From a virus, in the IMG/VR virus record IMGVR_UViG_3300044640_002737, positions 309,468 through 373,467 of that record: a stretch of 64,000 nt of DNA. The stretch is one strand, 5' to 3'. Positions 25,936 to 34,245 of the stretch are shown here, piece by piece. How positions within the stretch are numbered: the stretch's first letter is position 1; every line of letters begins with the position of its first letter. The notes beneath the pieces were generated by a model that did no database searches, had not been told where the DNA came from, and saw only the letters and a program-made list of their open reading frames with translations. The translations under genes were made by a program, and so were the position numbers.

Positions 25936-27534
25936 TTATAGTGTTACTTCCGGAGCTTCCTCTTCTCCGCCCTCTTCTTTTTTACCTTCCTCTTTTTTCT
26001 TCTCTTTTTCTTTTCTTTCCAATGCTTCTTTATTTGCATCAATATCCTGTTTGGATATTCCAAGAAAAGTCTCTATAAGAAATGCACTAGAAAAATATGG
26101 TTTTTCCTCATCACCCATTAATCCAGTCATTGCGACAACTGCTTCCTTCCTTTTATTTATTAAATCCATCTCCTGATTTAACTTGAATGGGTTATCGGAA
26201 ACATAATCCAATCCAAGCTGACTCTTAAACATAAAATCATCGTCAAGTGATTTATGCTTTTTAACCATTTGTATCCATAAAGGTTTTAATAATATCTCCT
26301 GGAATACTGATCTAAGTCTATCTATAAATTTGGCAAATCTAATTTCTTCCTTATCAAGCCCTTCCGCACCATTCGAATATGGTGAAGTTGTTCCGCCGTC
26401 TGGATTATGAAATCTGGAGGGAGGAACTTTAGATTCTAAAATATATTTGTCAAAGAAATATGATAAAGGTTGTGGATCATTAAGATTTGGTCCCTCAGTG
26501 TTTATAGGCTCTATGGTTGGAGTTCCGTTAACACCGGAAGGCATCAAATAGTTTTTATAAAACTGTATTTTAGGTCTACCGTCGACTGTAAGCTCGCCAC
26601 TATCATCATTCAATTGGATATCCTCCTTATAGATGCTCATCAGTTCACCCAGAGTTTGCATACCCTTCTGCTGAGATTTGCTTCCTATTGGAATGGTCAT
26701 CTTAAGTTTAAACGATGCATTCATGACTGACCATATAACCCTAGTATATTCTATAATTCTTAGAATATTATAAGGTCTTATTAATCTCTCTATGTAGCTA
26801 ACTCTTGATATGCTATTTCCCTTTGCATATGAAATGTATATAATCTGCGGATCATATAATACTCTTTTTCTTTTGGGATCCTGAGGATATTGCGTCCATG
26901 TACTAAGATAGCTACCGTCTATTTGTTTCTCAACACTAGGTATAAGTGTAATTGGATCTAGTTCCTTAAATCCGATTATATTTTCACCTTTATTATCATA
27001 TATTATTTCAAATGAGAGAAATCCATCTACTATAAATTGTCTAAAATATTGCCAAGCTGTTATGTCATCAGAAAATCCCCAAACATCGTAAAGTTTTTTA
27101 TACGAGTCATATAAATCATCCTTGATTTTTTCATTAACGTCGCTAAGATCTATGAAATCAGGATATGCAAAGAAATTTGATGGATCGTAAGATATTGCTT
27201 CGTCACATATGGTATCAAGAACCCATTCAACTTCAGGGTTTAATGAGAATTTTCTAAGATAGTCTCTTTTTCCTTTATAATCCTTGTCAAAATATCCTAT
27301 GAATTGTCTGGATGATATATCCTGCTTCGCTAAAGTCCATAGCATGCTTTCATCCTCAACGTTGGACTTATTCTTATTAAGAAAAGCAGCCTCAGTAACA
27401 CCGACAGCCTGTGAATTACGGATGACCATGTCATCGTATTTCATACCAAATGAACTAATTTTTCTTACAGAATCTCTAATTCTCTGTATTACCGGAGTTT
27501 GAGAAGGATCATTATTATCTACAAAACCTGCCAT
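25936..27534 (-). CDS. gp20: Portal vertex protein, gp20 type (copy 1 of a tandem pair)
   Basis: A second full-length (532 aa) gp20 homologue. It shares with its neighbour YDDMV-RNSQA near the N-terminus, YLRKFSLNPEVEWVLDTICDEA, IVDGFLSFEIIYDNKG, IGFKELDP, RVSYIERLIRPYNILRIIEYTRVIWSVMNAS, QLNDDSGELTVDGRPKIQFYKNYL and EEIRFAKFIDRLRSVFQEILLKPLWIQM. Divergence is spread over the whole length, with no frameshift or lost block, so both copies are probably selected. The C-terminus is a Lys/Glu-rich low-complexity tail ending EEAPEVTL. It follows the gp4-adjacent structural gene. A T4-like TATAAATA sits directly before the ATG, too close to be a normal promoter. Confidence 0.9.
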   Translation of the reverse strand: MAGFVDNNDPSQTPVIQRIRDSVRKISSFGMKYDDMVIRNSQAVGVTEAAFLNKNKSNVEDESMLWTLAKQDISSRQFIGYFDKDYKGKRDYLRKFSLNPEVEWVLDTICDEAISYDPSNFFAYPDFIDLSDVNEKIKDDLYDSYKKLYDVWGFSDDITAWQYFRQFIVDGFLSFEIIYDNKGENIIGFKELDPITLIPSVEKQIDGSYLSTWTQYPQDPKRKRVLYDPQIIYISYAKGNSISRVSYIERLIRPYNILRIIEYTRVIWSVMNASFKLKMTIPIGSKSQQKGMQTLGELMSIYKEDIQLNDDSGELTVDGRPKIQFYKNYLMPSGVNGTPTIEPINTEGPNLNDPQPLSYFFDKYILESKVPPSRFHNPDGGTTSPYSNGAEGLDKEEIRFAKFIDRLRSVFQEILLKPLWIQMVKKHKSLDDDFMFKSQLGLDYVSDNPFKLNQEMDLINKRKEAVVAMTGLMGDEEKPYFSSAFLIETFLGISKQDIDANKEALERKEKEKKKEEGKKEEGGEEEAPEVTL

Positions 27535-27571
27535 TTATTTATAAAGTATATGTTTTATTCTAGTCAAAAGA

Positions 27572-28174
27572 TTAAATTAATTTCGATTGATATTCCTTAT
27601 ATATCGTTTGTAAGCTTAACCCCTCTATGTTACTATCAGTAAGATATGGAATTTTAGCCCAATCTTTATTGGATATTATTCTTGGATTTCTTATAAATTT
27701 ATATTTAAAACCGAACAGTGAGAAATTATATCCGGTATTCCTTAGTAGATTTTCTAATATTGGCTTTTTTAAATTAACAGGGGTAATTGCACCTCCTGTC
27801 TGAAATGATAGATAATTGGATTCTACCTGAGAATAGAATTGGTCATAAAAATTTCCTATTATATCTATTCTTATGCGGGGTGGAACTGTTATAATATCTA
27901 TTCCTTCTATAATCGTGCCTGAACTTGGATTCTGGTATACATTTGTACATAATATCAATGGTCTTCTATCTATGAATTTTCTGGTCTCACTTAACCTGGT
28001 ATCAGTTAAGTAATTAAAATTATATATTGTACCCGGTATAAACGGTGGTTTAAATTGTATTATTTCCTTATTAGAAAAGAAGTAATTGTCAGAAAAATAT
28101 AAATCGGTCTCGGTAAATACGTTTTTACCAATTTCAATGGAATCTCTATATTCCAAAACAAGATTAGAATACAT
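27572..28174 (-). CDS. Virion assembly protein adjacent to gp4 (possible gp53 position)
   Basis: A 200-residue protein with beta-rich blocks PFIPGTIYNFNYL, RRPLILCTNVYQ and GIDIITVPPRIRIDIIGNFYD. Such 'PG-x-Y-x-F-x-Y ... PLIL ... G-I-x-x-x-x-x-P' patterns occur in structural proteins of T4-like phages, but I cannot assign a T4 gene with confidence. In T4, gene 4 is followed by baseplate wedge gene 53, and this gene occupies that place. It overlaps gp4 by one base (TAATG), implying translational coupling. Confidence 0.5.
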   Translation of the reverse strand: MYSNLVLEYRDSIEIGKNVFTETDLYFSDNYFFSNKEIIQFKPPFIPGTIYNFNYLTDTRLSETRKFIDRRPLILCTNVYQNPSSGTIIEGIDIITVPPRIRIDIIGNFYDQFYSQVESNYLSFQTGGAITPVNLKKPILENLLRNTGYNFSLFGFKYKFIRNPRIISNKDWAKIPYLTDSNIEGLSLQTIYKEYQSKLI

Positions 28175-28659
28175 TATTTACTTTTAAATAAAAAATTCTC
28201 ATCAACAACACCAAATTTATATCCTCTCTTCTCCGCCCATACTTTGGCAGATTTGAATTTTGCCTGATTTGTTATCCAAATCTGCATATTTCTATTATAT
28301 GATTTAAGTTTTGCTAATGTATTAACCCCCTCATATATGGGTTTCTTCGTTTGATTTTCTGGTTTTATTTCTATTATCCAGTCCTGTTCGGTTTGATCTT
28401 CCCTTTGCACCTTTATATAAAAATCAACATTATACTTGTGATCTTTTTTATCAAGAGGGTTATAATAATCTATAGCAACTGGTTCTGAGCTCCACTTTAA
28501 TATAGAATCATTAGTATCACAGTAGATACAGAATCTATATTCCCACGAAGATCTATAGATGATATTGTGTATATCTCCTATATACTTATCCGGATTTCTT
28601 GGTGCATATTTTCCAGATTTATGATCTCCGTTAGGTTTTACTTTCTTTATATCTACCAT
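28174..28659 (-). CDS. gp4: Head completion protein gp4
   Basis: The 161-residue sequence aligns with T4 gp4 (gp50/65): GKYAPRNPDKYIGDIHNIIYRSSWEYRFCIYCDTNDSILKWSSEPVAIDYYNPLDKKDHKYNVDFYIK in spaced blocks. The family is nuclease-like (TnsA/endonuclease fold); VDFYIK, IEIKPE and a later QIWITNQAKFKSAKVWAEKRGY carry the D-ExK pattern. It finishes the head neck after packaging so that tails can join. It lies between the gp55-like sigma gene and the portal pair. Confidence 0.9.
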   Translation of the reverse strand: MVDIKKVKPNGDHKSGKYAPRNPDKYIGDIHNIIYRSSWEYRFCIYCDTNDSILKWSSEPVAIDYYNPLDKKDHKYNVDFYIKVQREDQTEQDWIIEIKPENQTKKPIYEGVNTLAKLKSYNRNMQIWITNQAKFKSAKVWAEKRGYKFGVVDENFLFKSK

Positions 28660-28665
28660 AATAGA

Positions 28666-29025
28666 TTAAACGTTATACGAATTATCCTCACCAGTTATAT
28701 AGCTGAAAGGTATTGTTTTAGGATTTTTTGGCGGATGTATTTTTTTCCATCCCTTAGCAAATCCATTTTTAGCTATCTGTGTATAATAAGCAAATGGATT
28801 ATTTGATTTCTCTGGGTTAAATCTATTCCAATATTTACAAAGATCCTCCATTGCAAATGCCATACAATCCTCCTTATCTTCCGGATCCTTATATGACATT
28901 TTTTTAGATATTCCGTTTATCATTAACATAAACATATCTATTGTATCGGGTGTAAGTTGACCCTTACTTTTAGATTCTATTACAGCTGCTAAAAGCTCGC
29001 TGTTTTTAACATATTCTTTAGCCAT
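28666..29025 (-). CDS. gp55: Late sigma factor, gp55-like
   Basis: This 119-residue protein aligns with the T4 gp55 core: YVKNSELLAAVIESKSKG (gp55 YVNNKELLQAIIDWK), DTIDMFMLMINGISKKMSYK ([20 protein letters not shown]) and FNPEKSNNPFAYYTQIAKNGFAKGWKK ([27 protein letters not shown]). This is the sigma region-2-like part that recognises the late -10 element. The C-terminal clamp-binding part of T4 gp55 is missing or very short. Its predicted target here is GATATATA. A hairpin terminator at 29081-29114 lies just upstream. Confidence 0.82.
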   Translation of the reverse strand: MAKEYVKNSELLAAVIESKSKGQLTPDTIDMFMLMINGISKKMSYKDPEDKEDCMAFAMEDLCKYWNRFNPEKSNNPFAYYTQIAKNGFAKGWKKIHPPKNPKTIPFSYITGEDNSYNV

Positions 29026-29080
29026 TGTTTGTTATTTGGTTGGTTTATAGTTTTAGTATAAAATAGATAAATGATTTCAT

Positions 29081-29114
29081 AAAAAAAGAATGTAGCTTAT
29101 GAGCTACATTCTTT
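29081..29114 (-). terminator. Intrinsic terminator after the 723-aa gene's frameshifted end
   Basis: A perfect 13-bp stem, AAAGAATGTAGCT (29085-29097) with AGCTACATTCTTT (29102-29114), has a 4-nt loop. The minus-strand 3' side is a run of seven T. It begins only 2 nt after the TAA at 29117-29119 that would end the -1 frame extension of the upstream gene. Confidence 0.88.
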
Positions 29115-29116
29115 AA

Positions 29117-29290
29117 TTATTCTTTATCTTCTTCATCCTCCTCGTTTTCATCAGAGGATTCAATTTCTTTACCGTCAGGAGCTTTACTTAATTTACCATC
29201 CGAAGATTGAACGAAAGTCTCGCCTGGTTTATTTTGATTTTCCCCTTTAGGAGCAAAATAAAAGTTACGACTTACTTTTTTTTTAAATCT
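29117..29290 (-). other. Open extension reached by -1 frameshift at A9G
   Basis: The 723-aa gene ends GAT TTA AAA AAA AAG TAA. Reading one base back at the A9G run (A AAA AAG) enters a frame open for about 50 more codons, ending at TAA 29117-29119. The new tail reads NFYFAPKGENQNKPGETF, then a very acidic end (ESSDENEEDEEDKE). This frame has no start codon of its own, is protein-like and ends directly before a terminator. Programmed frameshifting, transcript slippage or a one-base error in the homopolymer would each explain it. Confidence 0.6.
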
Positions 29291-31443
29291 TCACTAGATT
29301 CTTCGTTCATTGATATATTGTAACCATGTAAGCTATCTAGACCTAATTCTATTTTTTCTTCTGTTTCACCTTTAGGAGCTTTAGTAAATCCGTGCATATC
29401 AGCAAAATTCTTTAGTATATTTTTTTGCTCCTCTATTGAAAGGTCAGATTTATTAAGATTGTTAGATTCTTTAACTTCTTCCTCACCGTCCTCATCAGAT
29501 GATTCAGCATTCTTTTCAGCTGCCTGAGATAATGCTTCCTCAAGGTCACTAATTTCATTTATTAGGAAGTCTGAGGTTTTGCCATTGTCTAATAATACTG
29601 TATATCTTCCTGATGTACCATCCATAGATATAATTTTTCCAGTCTCACCAGACTCTTTAACTTTTATATAAGAACCGATATTGAATTTTTCATCCTCGAA
29701 TAGATCTAAGCTTCCGCTCATATTAATATCAAGCTCTATTTTTTCAATTTCAAGATTTATTTGGTTCCATTTTTCTCTTAGCATAACAAGTTCAGACTCA
29801 AGCATTCTTTTAGCTGTTTTGATCTGATCTGATTCTCCGTACAATGGACTTGATCCTATTAGGGTATTTATTTTATTTAATTCCTCATCAACTTTAGATA
29901 TGTTTGAAATGACTTTCTCTCTATCGTTAATCATAACGGATTTAACCTTGCTCTCACCTTCCAAGAATTCTGTTAAACCTTCTGAGATATCGTATCTAAG
30001 ATAATTTTTAACAACCGAAACTGCTTGTGTTCCAGTTACTTTGTGTATTGAATTCTCATTCATTGAATCATTTATCTTCTGAAGATAAATTTGATCCATC
30101 CATTTGAATAAATTAACACCAACACCTTCATATACATTTGAAGTTAAACTTTTAGCAAAGTCTAATTCTACGATGTTACTATAATTAGTATAAAGATTCA
30201 TTATGTCATTAACCACATCGGATTCATTAACTCCGAAATAAGATCCGGATTCCAATCCAACAATCTTAGCAAGACCACTAGGATCACTAAATTTCAATCT
30301 AGTTTTTCCCATATAAGCAGTTACCTCGTCATTTTCTTCAACCAATCTAACTATGCTTTTTCCTAATTTAATAAAGATACCGTTTTCGTTAACTCTAACA
30401 TGTTTTTTACCGTATGTATAAACTAATGAAAGATATTCTTGTGGCAATGCTGATATTTCTTTATCAGATATTTTTCTTAAACCTTCCTCATTAGCCTCGA
30501 ATATAAATCCACCAAGGTAAAATAGTGATCTACCATTTTCTAATAAAACTGGAGAATATACCCTTGATACGCTAGATTCACCCTGTATAGTTTCAGGTAT
30601 TTCAAGTTTTCTTTTATCCTCAGTTTCATTAACATTAAGATAATTTATTAATCCTCTAACCATTGGATTAAAATTCCATTTTGAAATATTCTTAACAAGT
30701 AGACCATTAGATTTTTTTTCCGATACTAACCAAGCATTCAACGTTTCGTTCAATTCAGAATAGAATGAAGAGTTACCACTATTCTTTAGAGCTTCCAAAA
30801 CTTTAGCTACCTCTATTTCTCTGCTCAATGATTCACATTTCTCCTTAACAGATTCAGCAACTTGTGCTACGTCTTTATCCCATGATAAAGATTTAATATC
30901 ATTTAGGAAATTATGAACTAATGAAAATTCAGGAACTCCTTTATTTTCCAAAAGATTACTGTATTGTTCAACCATAATCTTAGCTTTCGGATAGCTATAA
31001 ATTGAAGATTCCTTAATAGAATTTAATGCTAATCTTATTCCTAGATTATTTACTTCTTGCGATTTAATAAATGACTTAGCGGTAGAATCCAAATCACTTC
31101 CTTCTAATTGCGATAAGCTCTCTAAAAGTGATACGTCTTCTTTTTCTTCTTTCCTAGAGATGTATGATCCTGCATTATTTAAAGATGCATTTTTCAAACC
31201 TCCCCAAGATTCCATAAGAGCTGCAGCATTCTTTTTAGAAAGTTCTGCTTCCTCTTTTCTTATCATATCTAAATGGTTTTGCGTATTTGATACGAAGTCT
31301 GGAGTTATATTATGTTCATTAATAGATTTAACTAGATCGCTCTCCGAAACTGATCCCCCGTTAAGAAAACTTTCACATAGAGTTCTAACCTCAGGTGATT
31401 TAGTTACTTCTTTTAATTTTTTTACTTGGTTTATGAAGTCCAT
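29272..31443 (-). CDS. Large probable virion protein (723 aa, possibly extended to 29117)
   Basis: No family recognised. The sequence is mostly helical, with many possible prohead-protease sites: LCE|S (near 22), LME|S (near 79), ELNE|T, GVNE|S and SMNE|N. Residues about 600-650 (FNIGSYIKVKESGETGKIISMDGTSGRYTVLLDNG) look like a KOW/SH3-type barrel, followed by an acidic tail. A late-promoter motif GATATATAA lies 21 nt before the ATG. It is probably a head component or a packaged protein. The C-terminus may be longer through the A9G site. Confidence 0.6.
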   Translation of the reverse strand: MDFINQVKKLKEVTKSPEVRTLCESFLNGGSVSESDLVKSINEHNITPDFVSNTQNHLDMIRKEEAELSKKNAAALMESWGGLKNASLNNAGSYISRKEEKEDVSLLESLSQLEGSDLDSTAKSFIKSQEVNNLGIRLALNSIKESSIYSYPKAKIMVEQYSNLLENKGVPEFSLVHNFLNDIKSLSWDKDVAQVAESVKEKCESLSREIEVAKVLEALKNSGNSSFYSELNETLNAWLVSEKKSNGLLVKNISKWNFNPMVRGLINYLNVNETEDKRKLEIPETIQGESSVSRVYSPVLLENGRSLFYLGGFIFEANEEGLRKISDKEISALPQEYLSLVYTYGKKHVRVNENGIFIKLGKSIVRLVEENDEVTAYMGKTRLKFSDPSGLAKIVGLESGSYFGVNESDVVNDIMNLYTNYSNIVELDFAKSLTSNVYEGVGVNLFKWMDQIYLQKINDSMNENSIHKVTGTQAVSVVKNYLRYDISEGLTEFLEGESKVKSVMINDREKVISNISKVDEELNKINTLIGSSPLYGESDQIKTAKRMLESELVMLREKWNQINLEIEKIELDINMSGSLDLFEDEKFNIGSYIKVKESGETGKIISMDGTSGRYTVLLDNGKTSDFLINEISDLEEALSQAAEKNAESSDEDGEEEVKESNNLNKSDLSIEEQKNILKNFADMHGFTKAPKGETEEKIELGLDSLHGYNISMNEESSEDLKKK

Positions 31444-31464
31444 GGTTAAATTTTTTTTTACAGT

Positions 31465-31473
31465 TTATATATC
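31465..31473 (-). promoter_or_regulatory. Candidate late promoter GATATATAA
   Basis: Minus-strand GATATATAA lies 21 nt upstream of the ATG at 31443, within the gap after the 161-aa gene. Same motif and spacing as the other late promoters in the window. Confidence 0.65.
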
Positions 31474-31525
31474 CATCAAGGGACAAGAAACTTTTACATT
31501 ATATATTTCATTTTAATAGCGATTT

Positions 31526-32011
31526 TTAGGATCCTATTAATATTTCTAATCTTATCTCTATATCGGTATGTGGATTACAGAAAGTTATACCGCCGTTATT
31601 AAAAGCAGTGCCAGGTTTAGCTAAATTCCACCCCTCGTAAGTTGAATCTGTCGACGAAAGCATCTTTCCACTAAGAACCATTAATTCACCCATATAATTG
31701 GTGACACCTTGATATTCCCACGTTATATATTTCTTAGATTCCACTATATTAGCTGGGAATATCGCTTTTACTGCTATAAGATCAACATAGCCATCGGAAT
31801 TAGCAATATCACCTTGACTTAAAAGAAAACAGCTGGATACTCTTAGTATCGCTCTATTCCTTGCAAATGTATCTACTTTTAATTCGAGGTCATTCATAGG
31901 TAAATATACTGGTGGATTATTGGTCTGCCCGTTATCTAATACTAGATTACCGTTATAGAATCTAAATCCTTCGTCTACCAGATATGGGCAAGTTATTGGT
32001 TGTGTTGCCAT
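31526..32011 (-). CDS. Virion-type protein, paralogue of the next gene (161 aa)
   Basis: A beta-rich protein whose second half, with IVESKKYITWEYQGVTNYMGELMVLSG, EGWNLAKPG and GGITFCNP, matches the neighbour at 32013-32690 (ILFWDYKANVRNIMGSIMILTG, RGWDIDP, GGFIFTNP). The pair therefore shares a C-terminal domain. No enzyme motif. A small head or neck decoration or fibre-like subunit is likely from context, but not established. It starts 1 nt after the paralogue ends. Confidence 0.6.
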   Translation of the reverse strand: MATQPITCPYLVDEGFRFYNGNLVLDNGQTNNPPVYLPMNDLELKVDTFARNRAILRVSSCFLLSQGDIANSDGYVDLIAVKAIFPANIVESKKYITWEYQGVTNYMGELMVLSGKMLSSTDSTYEGWNLAKPGTAFNNGGITFCNPHTDIEIRLEILIGS

Positions 32012-32012
32012 A

Positions 32013-32690
32013 TTAATTAGCTGCTATTACTGTTAGGTTAACACTATAATCCGTTGGATTAGTGAATATAAAACCTCCTTGGGAACTATTAGCATTCCCA
32101 GTATGTCCATATGTTGAAAATGGATCAATGTCCCACCCTCTCCATTGAGAACCATCTTTTACCGCACCGGTTAGGATCATTATACTTCCCATAATATTTC
32201 TGACATTAGCCTTATAATCCCAGAATAAAATTCTATCGTTATCTTCAGCCTCCGGCAGATAATTTGCCTTAGCGATAAACATTGAAACCTCACCTGTAGT
32301 GCCATAAAAAGATCCAGCATCTATATTGACTGATGATCTTGGACCTATTATCATACTCTGTTTCTGATATTCAGAAAAATCCTGCAATGGGTGAAAAAAA
32401 TCAACCAAATCAAGTTTATTTAATGTTTGTGACTGCTTTGTTACTGTGAGAGCTTCTTTTATAAATCTAATCTCACTAGGATCATTAAATCTCTCAAATG
32501 TTGCTTTTACCCTATCAATATCAGAGTAAGTAAGAGCAATATTAGTATATAATGTATCGAATCCTGCAGTAGCACCACCTAGAGGATCGGTAGCAAATTC
32601 TGATGAACCACCTATAAATTCGATTGGTCCGGAAGATGCTGCAGATCCTCCGTCGAAATTATCTATGTTTTGGGTTTCTGTATTTGACAA
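32013..32690 (-). CDS. Virion-type protein, paralogue of the 161-aa gene (225 aa)
   Basis: The C-terminal about 110 residues share a domain with the gene at 31526-32011 (W-x-Y, MG-x-x-M-x-L-x-G, GW, GG-x-x-F-x-NP at matching positions). The N-terminal 60 residues are Gly/Ser-rich and low complexity, perhaps a flexible attachment arm. The start is TTG at 32690. A variant late element GATAAATA lies 20 nt upstream at 32711-32718. Probably a surface or neck component; no family known to me. Confidence 0.58.
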   Translation of the reverse strand: MSNTETQNIDNFDGGSAASSGPIEFIGGSSEFATDPLGGATAGFDTLYTNIALTYSDIDRVKATFERFNDPSEIRFIKEALTVTKQSQTLNKLDLVDFFHPLQDFSEYQKQSMIIGPRSSVNIDAGSFYGTTGEVSMFIAKANYLPEAEDNDRILFWDYKANVRNIMGSIMILTGAVKDGSQWRGWDIDPFSTYGHTGNANSSQGGFIFTNPTDYSVNLTVIAAN

Positions 32691-32710
32691 ATCTTTATAA
32701 TTTTTTTACA

Positions 32711-32718
32711 TATTTATC
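32711..32718 (-). promoter_or_regulatory. Variant late promoter GATAAATA
   Basis: Minus-strand GATAAATA lies 20 nt before the TTG start at 32690. It differs from the local motif GATATATA by one base and shares ATAAATA with the T4 late element. It overlaps the last codons of the upstream membrane protein gene. Confidence 0.4.
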
Positions 32719-33364
32719 TAAGACTGGTTGGATCCACATGACCATCCTTATATATTAGGTCCTTTAATTCAGATCCGCTCCCTCCAGCGTCAATTGACTT
32801 TAAATCTATTTCATTAGAACTATCGACAATGGGTGTTTCCATGATCTCATCAGCCTCTTTAATCTGTACGGAATCCGGTTCGTCTGAATCTACATGAGTA
32901 TAATTAGTTGTTTCTTTAGCTTCTGGTCTTATATAATCAACCAGTGATTTTATGAATCCTAAAGAAACTAAAGGAAGTATAGCACCGCTTATCAGTGACA
33001 AAATTCTTTTTTGATATATTATTTCTTCCTCGACTAAGCCAAATAGCTCGCTCCATTTAGAAAAATCTGAGAGATTCGTATATGCATAATAAGTATTACC
33101 CATAGCTTGCATTAAAGTAAGAATAATAAATAGCATCCAAACTATAGTTTTATTCATTTTATCCAGAGCTATTAGCGATGCCAAAGATGCAGCAGCACCT
33201 ATCTCAAATGCTAACGCCAGAGATATAGCTAACCATTCGGGATTGGATAATCTAAAAAAATCAATAACGTGGATAGTTGATATGATCGAAACTATTAGAT
33301 ATAATGTAACGAAGGTACCAATGATAAACCACTTTATGGTGGATTCTCTTTTATTTTGATTCAT
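32714..33364 (-). CDS. Four-helix membrane protein (216 aa)
   Basis: Four predicted transmembrane segments at residues about 11-32, 44-66, 73-92 and 121-143 are followed by a 70-residue acidic cytoplasmic tail (about 145-216). No family motif recognised. It overlaps the upstream small membrane-anchored gene by 14 nt. A role in the host membrane (holin-like, superinfection exclusion or similar) is possible. The long soluble tail is unlike small holins, and no lysin is visible in the window. Confidence 0.6.
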   Translation of the reverse strand: MNQNKRESTIKWFIIGTFVTLYLIVSIISTIHVIDFFRLSNPEWLAISLALAFEIGAAASLASLIALDKMNKTIVWMLFIILTLMQAMGNTYYAYTNLSDFSKWSELFGLVEEEIIYQKRILSLISGAILPLVSLGFIKSLVDYIRPEAKETTNYTHVDSDEPDSVQIKEADEIMETPIVDSSNEIDLKSIDAGGSGSELKDLIYKDGHVDPTSLR

Positions 33365-33635
33365 TTATCTTTGATTTTATTTCGGATAGTGAAGTTTTTC
33401 CTTTATCAAAATCATCTTCATATATCAGGAAATTAAACATTGTCTGATTCATTTCCTCTTTTATCTCCGTATTAGAAGGAGTAATAATAAGTAACGAATC
33501 AACTACAGCCTTTGTAGATTTTGAATTTTTCTCAAGTCTATCAATGTCGCTATTAACACCACATTGTCTCAATAATACTAATAGTAGTAAAACCATGTTT
33601 ATTGACCAAGAATTGTTTTTAATTTTTTCTAACAT
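33351..33635 (-). CDS. Small membrane-anchored coiled-coil protein (94 aa)
   Basis: One N-terminal hydrophobic segment (residues about 13-25, NMVLLLLVLLRQC) is followed by a charged helical domain. The topology resembles inner-membrane spanin subunits, but there is no sequence match I recognise, and LLRQC is not a good lipobox. It overlaps the four-helix membrane protein gene by 14 nt, so the two are coupled. A late-promoter motif GATATATAA lies 24 nt upstream. Confidence 0.55.
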   Translation of the reverse strand: MLEKIKNNSWSINMVLLLLVLLRQCGVNSDIDRLEKNSKSTKAVVDSLLIITPSNTEIKEEMNQTMFNFLIYEDDFDKGKTSLSEIKSKINESK

Positions 33636-33659
33636 AACTAATTTATTTTAATTTATTCA

Positions 33660-33668
33660 TTATATATC
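33660..33668 (-). promoter_or_regulatory. Candidate late promoter GATATATAA
   Basis: Minus-strand GATATATAA lies 24 nt before the ATG at 33635 and only a few bases after the terminator at 33674-33700, so it restarts transcription after that stop. Confidence 0.65.
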
Positions 33669-33673
33669 CACAT

Positions 33674-33700
33674 AAAAAAAGCTAGCAAATGCTAGCTTTT
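33674..33700 (-). terminator. Intrinsic terminator
   Basis: The stem AAAAGCTAGCA (33677-33687) with TGCTAGCTTTT (33690-33700) is perfect, and the minus-strand 3' side is a run of seven T. It ends the transcript carrying the 173-aa gene. Confidence 0.85.
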
Positions 33701-33723
33701 AAAATCTATATATAAATTCTGGA

Positions 33724-34245
33724 TTATCCCAATGTAACACCCTGCATTGCTGCAGCTAGTTGTTTTTCTAGATCTTTAACCTCAGCTACATCAGATTTAG
33801 CATCTGATAATGCCATATCTAAAGGTTTATAAAGTCTTATGAAAGATTCTGCACTTTCCTTTCCTGTTCCTTTAGATTTAGAAAGAAAATAGTGACTTGC
33901 CTCAAGAGGTAAAGCACCTAGATAGATTACACCGTCTTTGATTCCCTCTTTTTTAATTTTCTGGATAGTTTTATTAACTTGTACAATTCCTAATGCCTCA
34001 GTAGAAGTCCATTCTGCATAATCAGCAATAAATTTATCATACTCAGCAAAAAGTTTATCGTCAAAAGAAACTGCATAAACTTTATTTTTTATTTCCTCCT
34101 TTTTTTCAGAAATAGAATTCTCCAAAGATTTTACCAATTCATTGTCGATATTAAGACTGCTCATGATAGGATCGTTACTAAAATCGATCTCAGTAGATCC
34201 TCCAGGGAATTGATTTTCCATTGCTTCTGATTCTTTCTTGTTCAT
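33724..34245 (-). CDS. Hypothetical protein (173 aa)
   Basis: A soluble, mostly helical, acidic N-terminus and a Lys/Glu-rich middle; the C-terminus LEKQLAAAMQGVTLG is amphipathic. No motif recognised. It follows the nuclease gene at 34290 by 44 nt and ends before a strong terminator. It could belong to either the upstream nucleotide/sigma operon or a separate unit; I see no clear promoter. Confidence 0.5.
   Translation of the reverse strand: MNKKESEAMENQFPGGSTEIDFSNDPIMSSLNIDNELVKSLENSISEKKEEIKNKVYAVSFDDKLFAEYDKFIADYAEWTSTEALGIVQVNKTIQKIKKEGIKDGVIYLGALPLEASHYFLSKSKGTGKESAESFIRLYKPLDMALSDAKSDVAEVKDLEKQLAAAMQGVTLG

Noticed and set aside
27536-27545. TATAAATA directly before the first portal gene
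   Set aside because: A -10 element there would place the RNA start at or after the ATG; likely chance or a leaderless case without support.
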